Assembly (NCBI GenBank): GCA_019638025.1
Contig: JAHBUO010000014.1
Coordinates: 1-46,378, forward strand
Source of the DNA: Ignavibacteriaceae bacterium
GTDB taxonomy: Bacteria > Bacteroidota > Ignavibacteria > Ignavibacteriales > Ignavibacteriaceae
Reading direction: 5' to 3'
Length of the DNA: 46,378 bases
Both the position numbers and the translations under genes were made by a program. Below the pieces are notes generated by a model, which ran no database searches, had not been told where the DNA came from, and saw nothing but the letters and a program-made list of their open reading frames with translations. Positions 8,801 to 17,509 of the stretch are shown piece after piece (position 1 is the first letter of the stretch; each line of letters opens with the position of its first letter).

Positions 8801-10251
8801 TTCAAGGAACTAATGTTGGAACTTGGGAATGGAATATTCAAACTGGTGAAACAAATTTTAATGAGAGATGGGCTGACATAATCGGTTACGAACTTAAAGA
8901 ATTGGCTCCAATCTCAATAGAAACGTGGATTAAATTTGCTCATCCGGAAGATTTGTCGGTCAGTGAACAACTTCTGAATAAACACTTTGCCGGAGAATTG
9001 GATTATTATGAATTTGAATGTAGAATGAAACATAAAAACGGAAGTTGGATTTGGGTTCTTGATAGAGGAAAAGTTTATCAATGGTCAGAGGAAAATAAAC
9101 CTCTACTAATGTCGGGAACTCATCAAGATATTACAGATAGAAAAAACTATGAAACAGCTTTACGCAATAGTGAAAAGAAACATAGAAAACTTATTGAGAC
9201 AATGAAAGATGGTGTTTACAAAAGAAATAGTGATGGAATTTTAATTGAAGTAAATGATGCTTTCTGCAATATACTTGGCTATGATTCTAAGGATGAATTA
9301 TTGAATAGTAGAATATCCGAGAAACTTTATTTCGAAGATGATTTGAAAAAGTTTGAAGGTGGCTATACCCATTCCTCAGATCGAGAAATACTTCGACTTA
9401 AGAAAAAAAATGGGACAGAAATATGGGTTGAAGACAACGGGTGGAATACTAAAAATGCTGACACAAATGAAGTTTTTTATGAAGGTGTAATTAGAGATGT
9501 AACTGATAGAGTCTTATCAGAAAAGAAACTTATCAAGTATGCGTCAGAGCTTGAAAACGCAAATAATGCAAAAAATAAGTTTTTCTCAATCATATCTCAT
9601 GATTTAAGATCACCGTTTTCAGGATTGCTTGGTGTAACCCAAATGATGTCTACGGACATTGAATCCTTAGAAAAAGAACAAATTGTAGAATTAAGTTCTG
9701 CTTTGCATGATTCTCTACTCCAGCAATATCAACTATTAACGGATTTACTTGAGTGGGCAAAAGTTCAATCTACAAATTTTGTTCAAACCTATGAATCTTT
9801 TTCTATGAATTCAGAAATTGAAAAGGTTTGTGATATTTTAAAGCTTAACGCAGAACAAAAATCTATAAAGATAGTAAAAGAAATAGATAAGGAATACAGT
9901 GTTCTCGCAGATCCGAAAATGATTAACTTAATTCTGCGTAACTTAATTTCAAATGCAATCAAATTTACTCCTGATGGCGGCACTATTACTATCCATGTTC
10001 ATGAGGCGAATAATTTTGTTGAAGTTAGTGTTAGAGATACCGGAGTAGGTATCCCAAGTGAATCGATGGATTTACTGTTTAGAGAAGACTTGCGCTATAC
10101 TACTTTAGGTACTAAAGAAGAGAAAGGAACTGGGTTAGGACTTCCTCTATGTTTGGAAATCATCAAAAAGAATAATGGTGATATGTGGGTCAAAAGTGAG
10201 GTCGGAATTGGCTCTGAATTTACCTTTAAAGTGAAAGCGGCAAAAACATAA
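5851..10251 (+). CDS. Multi-PAS sensor histidine kinase
   Basis: A 1466-residue kinase with no predicted membrane segment, so probably cytoplasmic. I count eight PAS-like modules, approximately at residues 30-150, 165-270, 445-560, 575-710, 725-850, 855-975, 985-1100 and 1105-1215, many ending in the DIT(E/D)R PAC signature. A GAF-like region (about 275-435) separates the second and third. The transmitter has the H box SIISHDLRSPF with phospho-acceptor His1250, the N box NLISNAIKFTP (about 1365), the G1 box VRDTGVGIP and the G2 box GTGLGLPLC. There is no receiver domain and no response regulator nearby, so it is an orphan kinase. The ATG at 5851 is used; a TTG at 5860 behind GGGGAATGGGA is an alternative start. 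Confidence 0.9.
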   Translation: MGILSIELNEILSKLSEQDRTVIEHELYSLNKELQFNKNLFQNSSVGLAYHQIIVDENEIPIDYQFVKINNSFQKLTGLNETEIIGKTILQILPEIKNDKFNWIEFYGKIALNPNTEEIFEQYSTTLNRWYKVHAYSTEKYFFETAFVDITNEKTNKEELERFFDINLDLLCIADSEGNFLKINNEWSKILGYSREQLESRKFLDFVHPDDIASTLSVMQELSEQKQVLKFVNRYRCSDGTYRHIEWLSQPHGKLIYAAARDITERINEENNLKKISNFSESLLGSITDDINYQNIVDELLSISGAKYVAFNLADEECEFVTTVAISGELPILKRAASLLGFEITDKKWSIRNSLYNQIKNSSIIRFDKLSDITGEMIPRAIIKLFEKSFEIGEVVVVKIVQDEKFLGDFKLIMPKGEVFKNEYFVQVFTRQVGLFIANHRISKLYKEKSTQLNQVIDSIPDIIFFKDSAGLYLGCNNEFAKFVGQPKDKIIGNSDYDLFTKEVADSFRYYDSEMLQSGKPRHNDEWITYPDGTKSLIDTHKAPLLSADKEIIGILGVSRDKTYLEETLLELKNSKQLLELFFSKSSIGFFFMMLEEPIEWFESIDKEKTLDYVFKNQKITKVNSALLNQYGSEEKHFIGLTPNQIFKDDINYGKYIWRKLFDEGIVVHIESEETRIDGSLLVTEADYICIYDESKRILGHFVIQNDITQKKELQKQISLRSKQLRHVIDTVPHYIFARDIDGNFLLANKAFASLFGVLPNEIHTIGVESYLTSENRKQQFNNEDKQVINSNSPLLIENDHYTRLDGNSGWFQTLKVPYQHPGSTKPAVLVISTDITERKNAENEIEFERKLFSQGPVFTIVFSLQKKMGVSYISKNVKEILGYSADEIISGEIKFESIIHHEDKILFENELEFNIQNGVNHFEFSLRLLNSEGVYRWFYDFSLIQRDENGIPYSIRGYLFDQTNIKLIEESLIRERRRLNSILQGTNVGTWEWNIQTGETNFNERWADIIGYELKELAPISIETWIKFAHPEDLSVSEQLLNKHFAGELDYYEFECRMKHKNGSWIWVLDRGKVYQWSEENKPLLMSGTHQDITDRKNYETALRNSEKKHRKLIETMKDGVYKRNSDGILIEVNDAFCNILGYDSKDELLNSRISEKLYFEDDLKKFEGGYTHSSDREILRLKKKNGTEIWVEDNGWNTKNADTNEVFYEGVIRDVTDRVLSEKKLIKYASELENANNAKNKFFSIISHDLRSPFSGLLGVTQMMSTDIESLEKEQIVELSSALHDSLLQQYQLLTDLLEWAKVQSTNFVQTYESFSMNSEIEKVCDILKLNAEQKSIKIVKEIDKEYSVLADPKMINLILRNLISNAIKFTPDGGTITIHVHEANNFVEVSVRDTGVGIPSESMDLLFREDLRYTTLGTKEEKGTGLGLPLCLEIIKKNNGDMWVKSEVGIGSEFTFKVKAAKT

Positions 10252-10267
10252 ATAATAATTAAAGTAA

Positions 10268-10963
10268 TTATGCCAGAGCTACTGAAGCTACAAATATATT
10301 CTTTGCCCCATTTTTCATAAGAACATCTGCTACTGCATTAATTGTACTACCTGTTGTAATTACGTCATCAACTAAAAGAACACTCTTCCCATTTATATTC
10401 TCTTTTTTAATTATTCCAAAAGCATTTTTCATATTATCGATTCGTTCAGTTTTGTGCTTTTTTGTTTGGGTCTCAGTGTACTTAACTCTTTTAATAATTG
10501 AATTATCAATCGCAATTCCGGTTACGGTTTTAACTCCGGTAGCGATGTATTCGGATTGATTAAACCCACGTTCGCTCAACCTCACTTTGTGTAGTGGAAT
10601 TGGGATGATGAAAGAATATTCCCATGATTCTCGATTTTGTAATATTCCTTCCCCAAGAAGCTCACCGAGATATTTGGCAGTTTTAAATCTTCGTCCATAT
10701 TTTATTGAGAAAATAATTTTTTGAATTGATTCACCTTTCTCAAACCTGAACAATGAGAAAATATCTTTTACAAATCCAAATTCCCTAAATTGATTGTCAT
10801 ACTCTTCTTTAATTGCAGCTTCATCAACCTGAACGAGGTCATTTAGGCAATCATTACAGATTACTAATTCATCATTTGACAACCTAGACTCGCATCCCGT
10901 ACAAATTCTTGGAAGAAAAGTTTCCATAGAATCATTGAGAATTTTGCTGATTGATTTTATCAT
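10268..10963 (-). CDS. ComF-family phosphoribosyltransferase
   Basis: A 231-residue double-zinc-ribbon plus phosphoribosyltransferase protein of the ComF/GntX family, linked in other bacteria to DNA uptake and use of external DNA. The N-terminal zinc finger is CTGC...CNDC (about residues 22-44), and the PRPP-binding loop is VLLVDDVITTGSTINA near the C-terminus. I chose the ATG at 10963 (MIKSISKILND) because GGGAAGGGATG lies just upstream and the start overlaps the stop of the preceding gene as ATGA. It is the last gene of the surE operon. No other competence genes are in the window, so the exact role is open. Confidence 0.88.
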   Translation of the reverse strand: MIKSISKILNDSMETFLPRICTGCESRLSNDELVICNDCLNDLVQVDEAAIKEEYDNQFREFGFVKDIFSLFRFEKGESIQKIIFSIKYGRRFKTAKYLGELLGEGILQNRESWEYSFIIPIPLHKVRLSERGFNQSEYIATGVKTVTGIAIDNSIIKRVKYTETQTKKHKTERIDNMKNAFGIIKKENINGKSVLLVDDVITTGSTINAVADVLMKNGAKNIFVASVALA

Positions 10964-13107
10964 AACATCCCTTCCCGTTTTCGAATAAACCATTCAATCC
11001 CTAGAAGGAAAATTATAATTAGTAGGGTTCTGTAATCAGCCCATAATCTATACTCTGATATACGATACTTGTATTCATTGTTGTTTTCTGAGATTACTTC
11101 GAGATTTCGAATTAATCCTTTTACGTCTTCAATAGCAAAAAAATGTCCTTTGGTAAATTCTGATAATAGAGATAAATATTTGAAATCTGCAATTGTATTT
11201 ATCGATTCAACATCAATTTCACCGACAGAAAAACGACCATTATCACTTCCGATTTTTTTACTTTCGACAAATGCAGTACCACTAAGACTGTAATCACCTG
11301 GGAGAAGGCTTTCAATTATACCTTCATACAATCCATTCCCAACGGGGGATAATCCTACATCAAATTTATTATTTTTACTTTTGACTTCAACTTGAACTGT
11401 TGCGTCATTAATAAAATTAAAACTTTCGTCAAACACTTCACCAATGATTTCAATCTTTTCACCTGATGCATAAAACTTTTTAGTTGTTTTAATTCTTACT
11501 TGCTTAGCTTCTTCATTCGCATTGAGCCATTTAAGCGAGTTCATTACAAAGCTGTCAAATAAATTAACTCCTGAAGGAGCTCTAATAAGTTTCCATTTCC
11601 AGATATCTCCACCTAGAACAGAAACAGAACGTTTCTTCCCAAAAGTCCGAGTAGTTATCAAAGGAATGTTCATTTCTATATTATTGACTTTTGCTTTTGA
11701 TAACTTTTTAGCTTCAGGTTTAACAGAAATTTCCCAATTTGGTAATGATATTGGAGGTAGATTATTCCAACTTTGTATAAAGTTTTGAAGATTATTCTGT
11801 AGAATCGGATTTCTGCTTTCGTCATTGATAATTGATGGTTGCCCCTCTATAATACCCGATGAAACCTTATTCACGGAGAGGGGAAGTTCACTCTGAATTT
11901 GTTTCAACTTATTTGGATCTACGATAGGTGAGATTAAAATAAAATAGGGAGTACTTTTAGTTGAAATTTTTTGAAGGACCAGATTAATTAATTCTGAAGA
12001 AGTTTCAAGAGTTGGGAAATTCACTAAAAATAAAATATCAGTTTCATTTATACTTTTTTGCAATTGAGTATTATTTAAATATTTATTTGTCCGAAGTTGA
12101 ATTACACTTGAAAAGACAATGTTGCTATCATTTCCCAAAGTGTTTTTTATGAAAGATACATCATTACTCGGGCTGCCGGCAACTAATGTAACTTTAATTT
12201 TATTATTCAGAACTTTTATAAAAAACGATTTCGAATTATTACTCATGTTAGATTCCTCCTTAAGTGGAAGAATATTCAATCGTATCTTCTTCTCGCCAGA
12301 TTTATTCGGCGAATAATCAAATAATAGGTTATGAATACCATTATAATTTATGAGATACTTTTTTTGATCGATTAGAATATTGTCTTCGAAGAGTTGAATA
12401 TCAACATTCTTATTAATAAATCCACGATTTTCAAAAGAGACAGAAATTTGTGTGGGTGTGTTTTCATATATCAATTCATTATGAAGGACAGAAGTCAGCA
12501 CTATATCTTTTTTTATTGAAGTATCGCCTAAGCCTACAGTAAAAATCGGAATTCCGAGTTTCTCTGCAGAATTTATAGCTTGTGAACCTTCGGTTATTAT
12601 TCCATCCGAAATTATTGTCAAACTTAGTGCATTATCTCGAATTTCTTTAGAGTACTCAAAAATCGAAGAAAAATTTGTCGAATGTTCATCAAATCTTGGA
12701 CTAAAATTTTCTCCCTCAACTGGTTGAATTTTCGCCCCAAACGTATAAAGTTCTAAATTTGAATTGATTGATGAACCGGATAATTGTTTAATTAACTCAG
12801 GAACTGCTTCAGCATAACTATTTTTCTTACCCGCTAAAATTGAGCCTGAATTATCGATGAAAACGAGATGTTTTGACTTTTTATCAATTTTGCTTGTTAA
12901 CATCAGATTTGGTTCGAAAATCATAGAAACCAATAAAATCAGAACTAATATTCTTAGTGTAATTACTACAACTTTTTTTGTTTTCGAAAGTTGAGGGATT
13001 GTAAATTTATAGTAAAATAAAGTCCAAGTAATCCCAATGATTACAAGAGCAAATAGAAGATACCAATTATAAGAAATATCTAAAGTGATTTTTTCAATAT
13101 TGAACAT
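10960..13107 (-). CDS. Large VWA-domain inner-membrane protein
   Basis: A 715-residue protein with two N-terminal membrane segments (about residues 13-33 and 46-66) and one at the C-terminus (about 690-708), so the bulk is probably periplasmic. A von Willebrand A-like domain starts near residue 80 with a MIDAS-type FIDNSGSI (DxSxS) and continues through LTIISDGIITEG and IFTVGLGD. The rest looks like Ig-like and alpha/beta segments, with a region from about 310 resembling the glutamine-amidotransferase-like fold in similar large membrane proteins. It resembles long VWA proteins related to the Bat family. It starts 16 bases after surE and overlaps comF by four bases. Function is unknown. Confidence 0.82.
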   Translation of the reverse strand: MFNIEKITLDISYNWYLLFALVIIGITWTLFYYKFTIPQLSKTKKVVVITLRILVLILLVSMIFEPNLMLTSKIDKKSKHLVFIDNSGSILAGKKNSYAEAVPELIKQLSGSSINSNLELYTFGAKIQPVEGENFSPRFDEHSTNFSSIFEYSKEIRDNALSLTIISDGIITEGSQAINSAEKLGIPIFTVGLGDTSIKKDIVLTSVLHNELIYENTPTQISVSFENRGFINKNVDIQLFEDNILIDQKKYLINYNGIHNLLFDYSPNKSGEKKIRLNILPLKEESNMSNNSKSFFIKVLNNKIKVTLVAGSPSNDVSFIKNTLGNDSNIVFSSVIQLRTNKYLNNTQLQKSINETDILFLVNFPTLETSSELINLVLQKISTKSTPYFILISPIVDPNKLKQIQSELPLSVNKVSSGIIEGQPSIINDESRNPILQNNLQNFIQSWNNLPPISLPNWEISVKPEAKKLSKAKVNNIEMNIPLITTRTFGKKRSVSVLGGDIWKWKLIRAPSGVNLFDSFVMNSLKWLNANEEAKQVRIKTTKKFYASGEKIEIIGEVFDESFNFINDATVQVEVKSKNNKFDVGLSPVGNGLYEGIIESLLPGDYSLSGTAFVESKKIGSDNGRFSVGEIDVESINTIADFKYLSLLSEFTKGHFFAIEDVKGLIRNLEVISENNNEYKYRISEYRLWADYRTLLIIIFLLGIEWFIRKREGML

Positions 13108-13123
13108 GTTTTATCGGGAGGTT

Positions 13124-13897
13124 TTATTTCTTGTTAAAAAGTTCCTCGATTTTCCAACCCTTCATTTTGTTATAGGTTTCGTAATCTGTTAAATCAAAAT
13201 GAATTGGAGAAACCGAAACAAAGTTATTCCTAACAGCATATTGATCCATTTTAGGGTCATTATCACAATCGACGAGATTTCCTGTTAACCAGTAATAATC
13301 TCTACCATAAGGATCTTGTCGTTTCTCATAAATATCATCCCATTTAGATTTACCTTGTTGTGTTAACATAATTCCTTGGATATCAGTTTCAAGTCGGTCA
13401 GGAACATTTATATTTAACATTGTCCCTTTCTGGAGCCCTTTTTCATTTATCAGCAATGAAAATTTTTTTGCAATTTCTGCAGCAAATGAAAAATGTTTTG
13501 CCCCATGACTTGTAACCGAAATAGCAATTGATGGGACATCCATAATAGCAGCTTCTCGAGCAGCTGAAACAGTTCCGGAGTAGATTACATTCGTAGCAGT
13601 GTTTGAACCGTGATTTATTCCTGATACAACAATATCAGGTGATTCATTCATTATGTTACGGATTCCCATTTTAACACAATCAGCAGGAGTACCATCAACC
13701 GCATAACCAAAGAATTCATTATTCTTATAGAATTTTATTACTCTTAACGGAACTTGCATTGTAATTGCATGGCCGACTGCGCTTTGTTCTTTTAATGGAG
13801 CTACAACTGTAACTTCACCGATTTCTTTTAAAGTCTGAACTAAATGATAAATGCCAATTGAATCAATTCCATCATCATTACTAACTAGAATTTTCAA
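13124..13897 (-). CDS. surE: 5'/3'-nucleotidase SurE
   Basis: SurE is a metal-dependent nucleoside monophosphatase (survival protein E). The 257-residue length is typical. The N-terminal metal-binding motif is ILVSNDDGI (Asp-Asp pair), followed by GTPADCVKMGI and the active-site loop VSGINHGSNTATNVIYSGTV. The ATG is preceded by CGAGGT. It is the first gene of a minus-strand operon with the VWA protein and comF; its promoter should lie in 13898-14027, where divergent pgeF also begins. Confidence 0.97.
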   Translation of the reverse strand: MKILVSNDDGIDSIGIYHLVQTLKEIGEVTVVAPLKEQSAVGHAITMQVPLRVIKFYKNNEFFGYAVDGTPADCVKMGIRNIMNESPDIVVSGINHGSNTATNVIYSGTVSAAREAAIMDVPSIAISVTSHGAKHFSFAAEIAKKFSLLINEKGLQKGTMLNINVPDRLETDIQGIMLTQQGKSKWDDIYEKRQDPYGRDYYWLTGNLVDCDNDPKMDQYAVRNNFVSVSPIHFDLTDYETYNKMKGWKIEELFNKK

Positions 13898-14027
13898 AAT
13901 ATACCTCGTGATAAAAAATAGTGGGAACCAATATAATACATCAATAAGTTACTCCCAATGCAGATTCAGGTTCTTTTGTTTTCGTAAGTTAGATTAATTA
14001 GCTTTGCAAATTAAATTTTAGGATGAT

Positions 14028-14768
14028 GTGTTAATAGTAAAACCAATAATATTTAATCAGTTTGCAAATGTAGTCTGTGGAGTAAGTACAAAAGTAGGTG
14101 AAAATACATCGCCGCCTTTTAACTTTAACTTATCTCTTTCAGTAGGAGATGATGAATCCAAAGTTATCGAGAATAGAAAATCTTTTTGCAATAAACTTGG
14201 TTTTGATTTTAGCGCATTAGCGTATCAAAAACAAGTACATGGAGATGATATTTCGATTGTTTCTGCTTCTGGATTTTGTGGTGAAAGTGATGCAATAATT
14301 ACAAAAGAGAAGGGCATAGCAATCGCTATAAGTACTGCAGATTGCACTCCGATTTTTATTTTTGATAGAAGACTCAAAATTATCGCAGGAATTCATTCCG
14401 GATGGCGCAGTACTCAGAAAAAAATCACTAGCAAGACAATTAATACCCTGAAAAATTCTTTTGATGTAAATACTCAAGATTTATATGTCTATATCGGACC
14501 TTCAATTTCGCACAGTAATTATGAAGTTGGAATTGATGTAGCAGAATTGTTCGATTCTAAATATGTCAATAAGATGCATAATAAATTTTATCTTAATGTC
14601 TCAAGATGCAATTATGACATGCTCGTTGATGCTCAAATCCCGGAAGAGAATATTCAGTATTCTAATTTGTGTACATATAACGAAAAATCTCTATTACATT
14701 CGTATAGGCGAGAGGGAAGTAAATCAGGAAGAGCGATTGGAATTATTTATATGAGAAACAATGATTAA
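14028..14768 (+). CDS. pgeF: PgeF/YfiH-type multicopper oxidoreductase-family protein
   Basis: A 246-residue member of the YfiH/LACC1 family (peptidoglycan editing factor PgeF; several members have purine nucleoside phosphorylase or adenosine deaminase activity). The three metal-binding elements are seen: KQVHGDD (His), STADCTPI (Cys) and GIHSGWR (His), with FNLSLSVGDD near the N-terminus. The start is a GTG at 14028 behind TTAGGAT; the ATGs a few bases upstream are out of frame. The end overlaps the following transporter by eight bases. Confidence 0.92.
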   Translation: MLIVKPIIFNQFANVVCGVSTKVGENTSPPFNFNLSLSVGDDESKVIENRKSFCNKLGFDFSALAYQKQVHGDDISIVSASGFCGESDAIITKEKGIAIAISTADCTPIFIFDRRLKIIAGIHSGWRSTQKKITSKTINTLKNSFDVNTQDLYVYIGPSISHSNYEVGIDVAELFDSKYVNKMHNKFYLNVSRCNYDMLVDAQIPEENIQYSNLCTYNEKSLLHSYRREGSKSGRAIGIIYMRNND

Positions 14769-15666
14769 TGACAAACTGAAAATCCCGTCAATTTATTTAC
14801 TTATTTCGCTTATCTGGGGTTCCACATGGTTAGCCATTAGATTTGGCTTAGAATCACTTACACCGTTTTTGTCAGCGGGACTTCGATTTTTAGTCGCAGC
14901 AGTTGTAATCTATATTTTAATGTTTTATAAAAAGTTAAAAGTTCAAACAGATGATGCAGCAATTAGAATATATTTTCAAATGGGATTTTTTTCATTTGTG
15001 ATTCCATTTGGGTTGGTGTATTGGGGACAACAATATATTGCTTCAGGATTAGCTTCAGTTCTTTTTGCTGTTTATCCCTTTTTTGTTGCTATATTTTCTA
15101 AGATTTCAATCCCCGATGAAAAAATTGATAAATTTAAAATAATTGGCATGGTGTTGGGATTTATCGGTATAATTATAATTTTTTCTGATAACATTAATTT
15201 TTCATTAAATACTGATTTTATGGGAATGCTTGCAGTATTATTAAGCGGTATTATGCAAGCTTCTATTGCTGTATCAATCAAAAAAAATGGAAAACATCTA
15301 AACTCTCTAACAATGAATTTAATACCGATGTTAATTGCCGGACTTGTAATGACTATCGGCGCTTTTTTTGTTGAAGACTTATCAACAGTTGTCTTTGACT
15401 CCAAAGCGATTACTTCTGTAGTTTACTTGGGTGTATTTGGTAGTGTTGTAACCTTCACTTCCTATTACTGGTTATTAAAGAAAATCAATATTATCTTGTT
15501 ATCACTCATAGCATTTATAACCCCGATAATTGCTTTAGTATTGGGATGGATTGTATATAATGAAGTTTTATTAAAACATCATATATGGGGAAGTGTTTTA
15601 GTTTTATTAGGATTATTCATTTCGAATTTGGCAAGTATGTCATTTCGTAAAAAGAAGGATATTTAA
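14761..15666 (+). CDS. EamA/DMT-family transporter
   Basis: A 301-residue protein made of two repeats of five hydrophobic helices, the drug/metabolite transporter (EamA) architecture. LIWGSTWLAIRFGLESLTP near the N-terminus and the ASVLFAVYPFFVAIF stretch are family hallmarks. It is an inner-membrane permease, probably an exporter of metabolites; the substrate cannot be read from sequence. It overlaps pgeF by eight bases and is followed after five bases by folB, so it belongs to the same transcript. Confidence 0.92.
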   Translation: MINDKLKIPSIYLLISLIWGSTWLAIRFGLESLTPFLSAGLRFLVAAVVIYILMFYKKLKVQTDDAAIRIYFQMGFFSFVIPFGLVYWGQQYIASGLASVLFAVYPFFVAIFSKISIPDEKIDKFKIIGMVLGFIGIIIIFSDNINFSLNTDFMGMLAVLLSGIMQASIAVSIKKNGKHLNSLTMNLIPMLIAGLVMTIGAFFVEDLSTVVFDSKAITSVVYLGVFGSVVTFTSYYWLLKKINIILLSLIAFITPIIALVLGWIVYNEVLLKHHIWGSVLVLLGLFISNLASMSFRKKKDI

Positions 15667-15671
15667 CTATA

Positions 15672-16070
15672 ATGCAAAATATTGTTAGAATCAAAAAAGC
15701 AACCTTTTATGCATATCATGGAGTTTTTAAGCAAGAACAAAATGTCGGCGGTAAGTTCGAAGCCGATATAGACTTATATACTGATTTTTCCCATACAATT
15801 AAATCTGATTCACTAACTCAGACTGTTGATTATGAACGCGTATATAATGTGTTATCTGATATTGCAATGACTCAAAAGTTTTATTTAATTGAAACGCTTG
15901 CATTACGATTGATTGAGGCAATATTCGAGAATTTTGAAATTGTTTCAAAAACAAATATTCGGGTCAGAAAAAATAACCCGCCAATTGGTGGAGTGGTTGA
16001 CTGTGTTGAAGTAGAGGTTGAGTCCACCCGTGAAGAATATATTCAGCGTATCAGAAGAAAAGATGATTGA
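15672..16070 (+). CDS. folB: Dihydroneopterin aldolase
   Basis: FolB cleaves 7,8-dihydroneopterin to 6-hydroxymethyl-dihydropterin in folate synthesis. The 132-residue protein shows the family N-terminus ATFYAYHGVFKQEQNVGG (catalytic Glu in KQEQ), TVDYERVYNVL, the LIETLALRLIEAI helix and the NNPPIGGVVDCVEVEV strand. The reading frame overlaps folK by eight bases, so product and consumer of the pterin intermediate are translationally coupled. Confidence 0.96.
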   Translation: MQNIVRIKKATFYAYHGVFKQEQNVGGKFEADIDLYTDFSHTIKSDSLTQTVDYERVYNVLSDIAMTQKFYLIETLALRLIEAIFENFEIVSKTNIRVRKNNPPIGGVVDCVEVEVESTREEYIQRIRRKDD

Positions 16071-16578
16071 ACCATTATATAACGATGTTTATTTGGGACT
16101 TGGCTCCAATTTGGGAGACCGATTTGATTTTTTGAATTCTGCGATAAAAATGATAAAGCAGAATAAACGAATTAACATTCATAAAATATCTTCAATATAT
16201 GAGACAAAACCATTTGGAAATCAGGAACAAACTAATTTCTTAAACGCAGTAGTATTCATTAGTACAAATTTATCTCCGGAAAATTTATTAATAGAACTAA
16301 AGTCCATCGAAAAAGAATTAGGCCGTAAACAGAGAAAAAAATGGGATTCAAGAGAGATTGATATCGATATTTTATTCTACGGTTCGTTAATAATAAAAAA
16401 TGATAATATTAATATCCCTCATCCTTATATTGCAGAACGGGATTTTGTGTTAGTTCCAATGTGTGAAATCGAACCTAATCTTTTTCACCCTATTTTAAAG
16501 AAGAAAATTTGTGAAATTTGTATCGAAGAAAAAGAGACATTCATAATCGCTAAGTACAACAGAAGTATATTAGCATAG
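16063..16578 (+). CDS. folK: 6-hydroxymethyl-7,8-dihydropterin pyrophosphokinase
   Basis: HPPK transfers pyrophosphate from ATP to the pterin, the step after FolB. The 171-residue protein begins YLGLGSNLGDR and contains ETKPFGNQEQTNFLNAV, GRKQRKKWDSREIDIDILFYG (metal- and ATP-binding Asp pair) and PHPYIAERDFVLVPM, which together define the family. I chose the ATG at 16063 because it leads directly into the family start and overlaps the folB stop; a GTG at 16018 would add 15 unrelated residues. The deoxynucleoside kinase follows 14 bases later. Confidence 0.96.
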   Translation: MIEPLYNDVYLGLGSNLGDRFDFLNSAIKMIKQNKRINIHKISSIYETKPFGNQEQTNFLNAVVFISTNLSPENLLIELKSIEKELGRKQRKKWDSREIDIDILFYGSLIIKNDNINIPHPYIAERDFVLVPMCEIEPNLFHPILKKKICEICIEEKETFIIAKYNRSILA

Positions 16579-16592
16579 ATTAAGGTTTTAAG

Positions 16593-17249
16593 TTGGCAGA
16601 AACAGAGATTAAATATATCGCTATAGAAGGGGCAATTGGTGTCGGAAAGACTTCACTCGCCAAAAAATTAAGAGAAAAATTAGATGCAGAGTTAATCGTT
16701 GAGCAATTCGAAGCTAATCCTTTTCTTGATAAATTTTATTCAGATAGAAAAAGATTTGCTTTCCAGACTCAGATGTTCTTTCTTGTAAATAGATTTAAAC
16801 AACAAGAGGACTTGAATCAAGGAAATCTATTCACTCAATTTGTTGTAGCTGATTACATTTTTGAAAAAGATAGAATATTTGCCTATCTCAATCTTAGCGG
16901 TGATGAACTTAAACTTTATGAAACCATGTTCCCACTGTTATATAGAAGTTTGAGAAAACCCGATTTAGTAGTTTATCTGCAATCGAATGTAGACAGATTA
17001 ATGTATAACATCAAGAAAAGGAATCGAAGTTTCGAAAGAAATATTTCACGAAATTATATTGAAGAATTAAGCCAAGCTTATGACCACTTTTTTTTCAGAT
17101 ATTCTTCAACCCCTTTATTGATAGTCAACTCTTCAGAGATTGATTTTGTTAATAGCGAGAAAGATTTTAACGAATTATTCAAAGCTATGTTTCGAGAAGA
17201 CAGAGGGTTTATTGAATATTTCCAACCGGAAGTTAAAAGGTTGTTATGA
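16593..17249 (+). CDS. Deoxynucleoside kinase (dAK/dGK type)
   Basis: A 218-residue cytosolic kinase that phosphorylates deoxynucleosides for salvage. The P-loop is EGAIGVGKTSLAKKL (about residues 12-26). The FAFQTQMFFLVNRFKQ helix and VVADYIFEKDRIFAYLNL (the D-Y-x-F-x-K-D signature) are typical of the bacterial dNK family commonly found beside folK in Bacteroidota. A lid-like Arg-rich segment KKRNRSFERNIS follows. The start is a TTG with a weak upstream AAGG. Deoxyadenosine or deoxyguanosine specificity cannot be told apart by eye. Confidence 0.9.
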   Translation: MAETEIKYIAIEGAIGVGKTSLAKKLREKLDAELIVEQFEANPFLDKFYSDRKRFAFQTQMFFLVNRFKQQEDLNQGNLFTQFVVADYIFEKDRIFAYLNLSGDELKLYETMFPLLYRSLRKPDLVVYLQSNVDRLMYNIKKRNRSFERNISRNYIEELSQAYDHFFFRYSSTPLLIVNSSEIDFVNSEKDFNELFKAMFREDRGFIEYFQPEVKRLL

Positions 17250-17470
17250 AATATATCTTTTTTGGAATTTTAATCTTTATATTTTATATCGCTCTCAAAG
17301 GTCTACGATTTCTTAATCAAGTTAAAAAAGCTGTTGATAAATCAACAAGTTCACAGTACAAAAATGAGAAAAGAACAACCGGCTCAAGTTCTGCCAACCG
17401 AAGTTATGATAAAAAAGATGTCGTTGATGTTGACTTCATCGAGATAAAAGAAGATAAATCAAAATCATAA
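17246..17470 (+). CDS. Small single-span membrane protein (DUF4834-like)
   Basis: A 74-residue protein with a single N-terminal hydrophobic helix (about residues 3-21), a Lys/Ser-rich middle and an acidic tail VVDVDFIEIKED. Length, helix and tail resemble the small DUF4834-type proteins of Bacteroidota; this match is from memory and tentative. The ATG overlaps the kinase stop as ATGA, so it is cotranslated. Its function is unknown. Confidence 0.7.
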   Translation: MKYIFFGILIFIFYIALKGLRFLNQVKKAVDKSTSSQYKNEKRTTGSSSANRSYDKKDVVDVDFIEIKEDKSKS

Positions 17471-17509
17471 ATTTATTTTATTTCTCTATTTAATTGTCAA
17501 AATGCTAAA

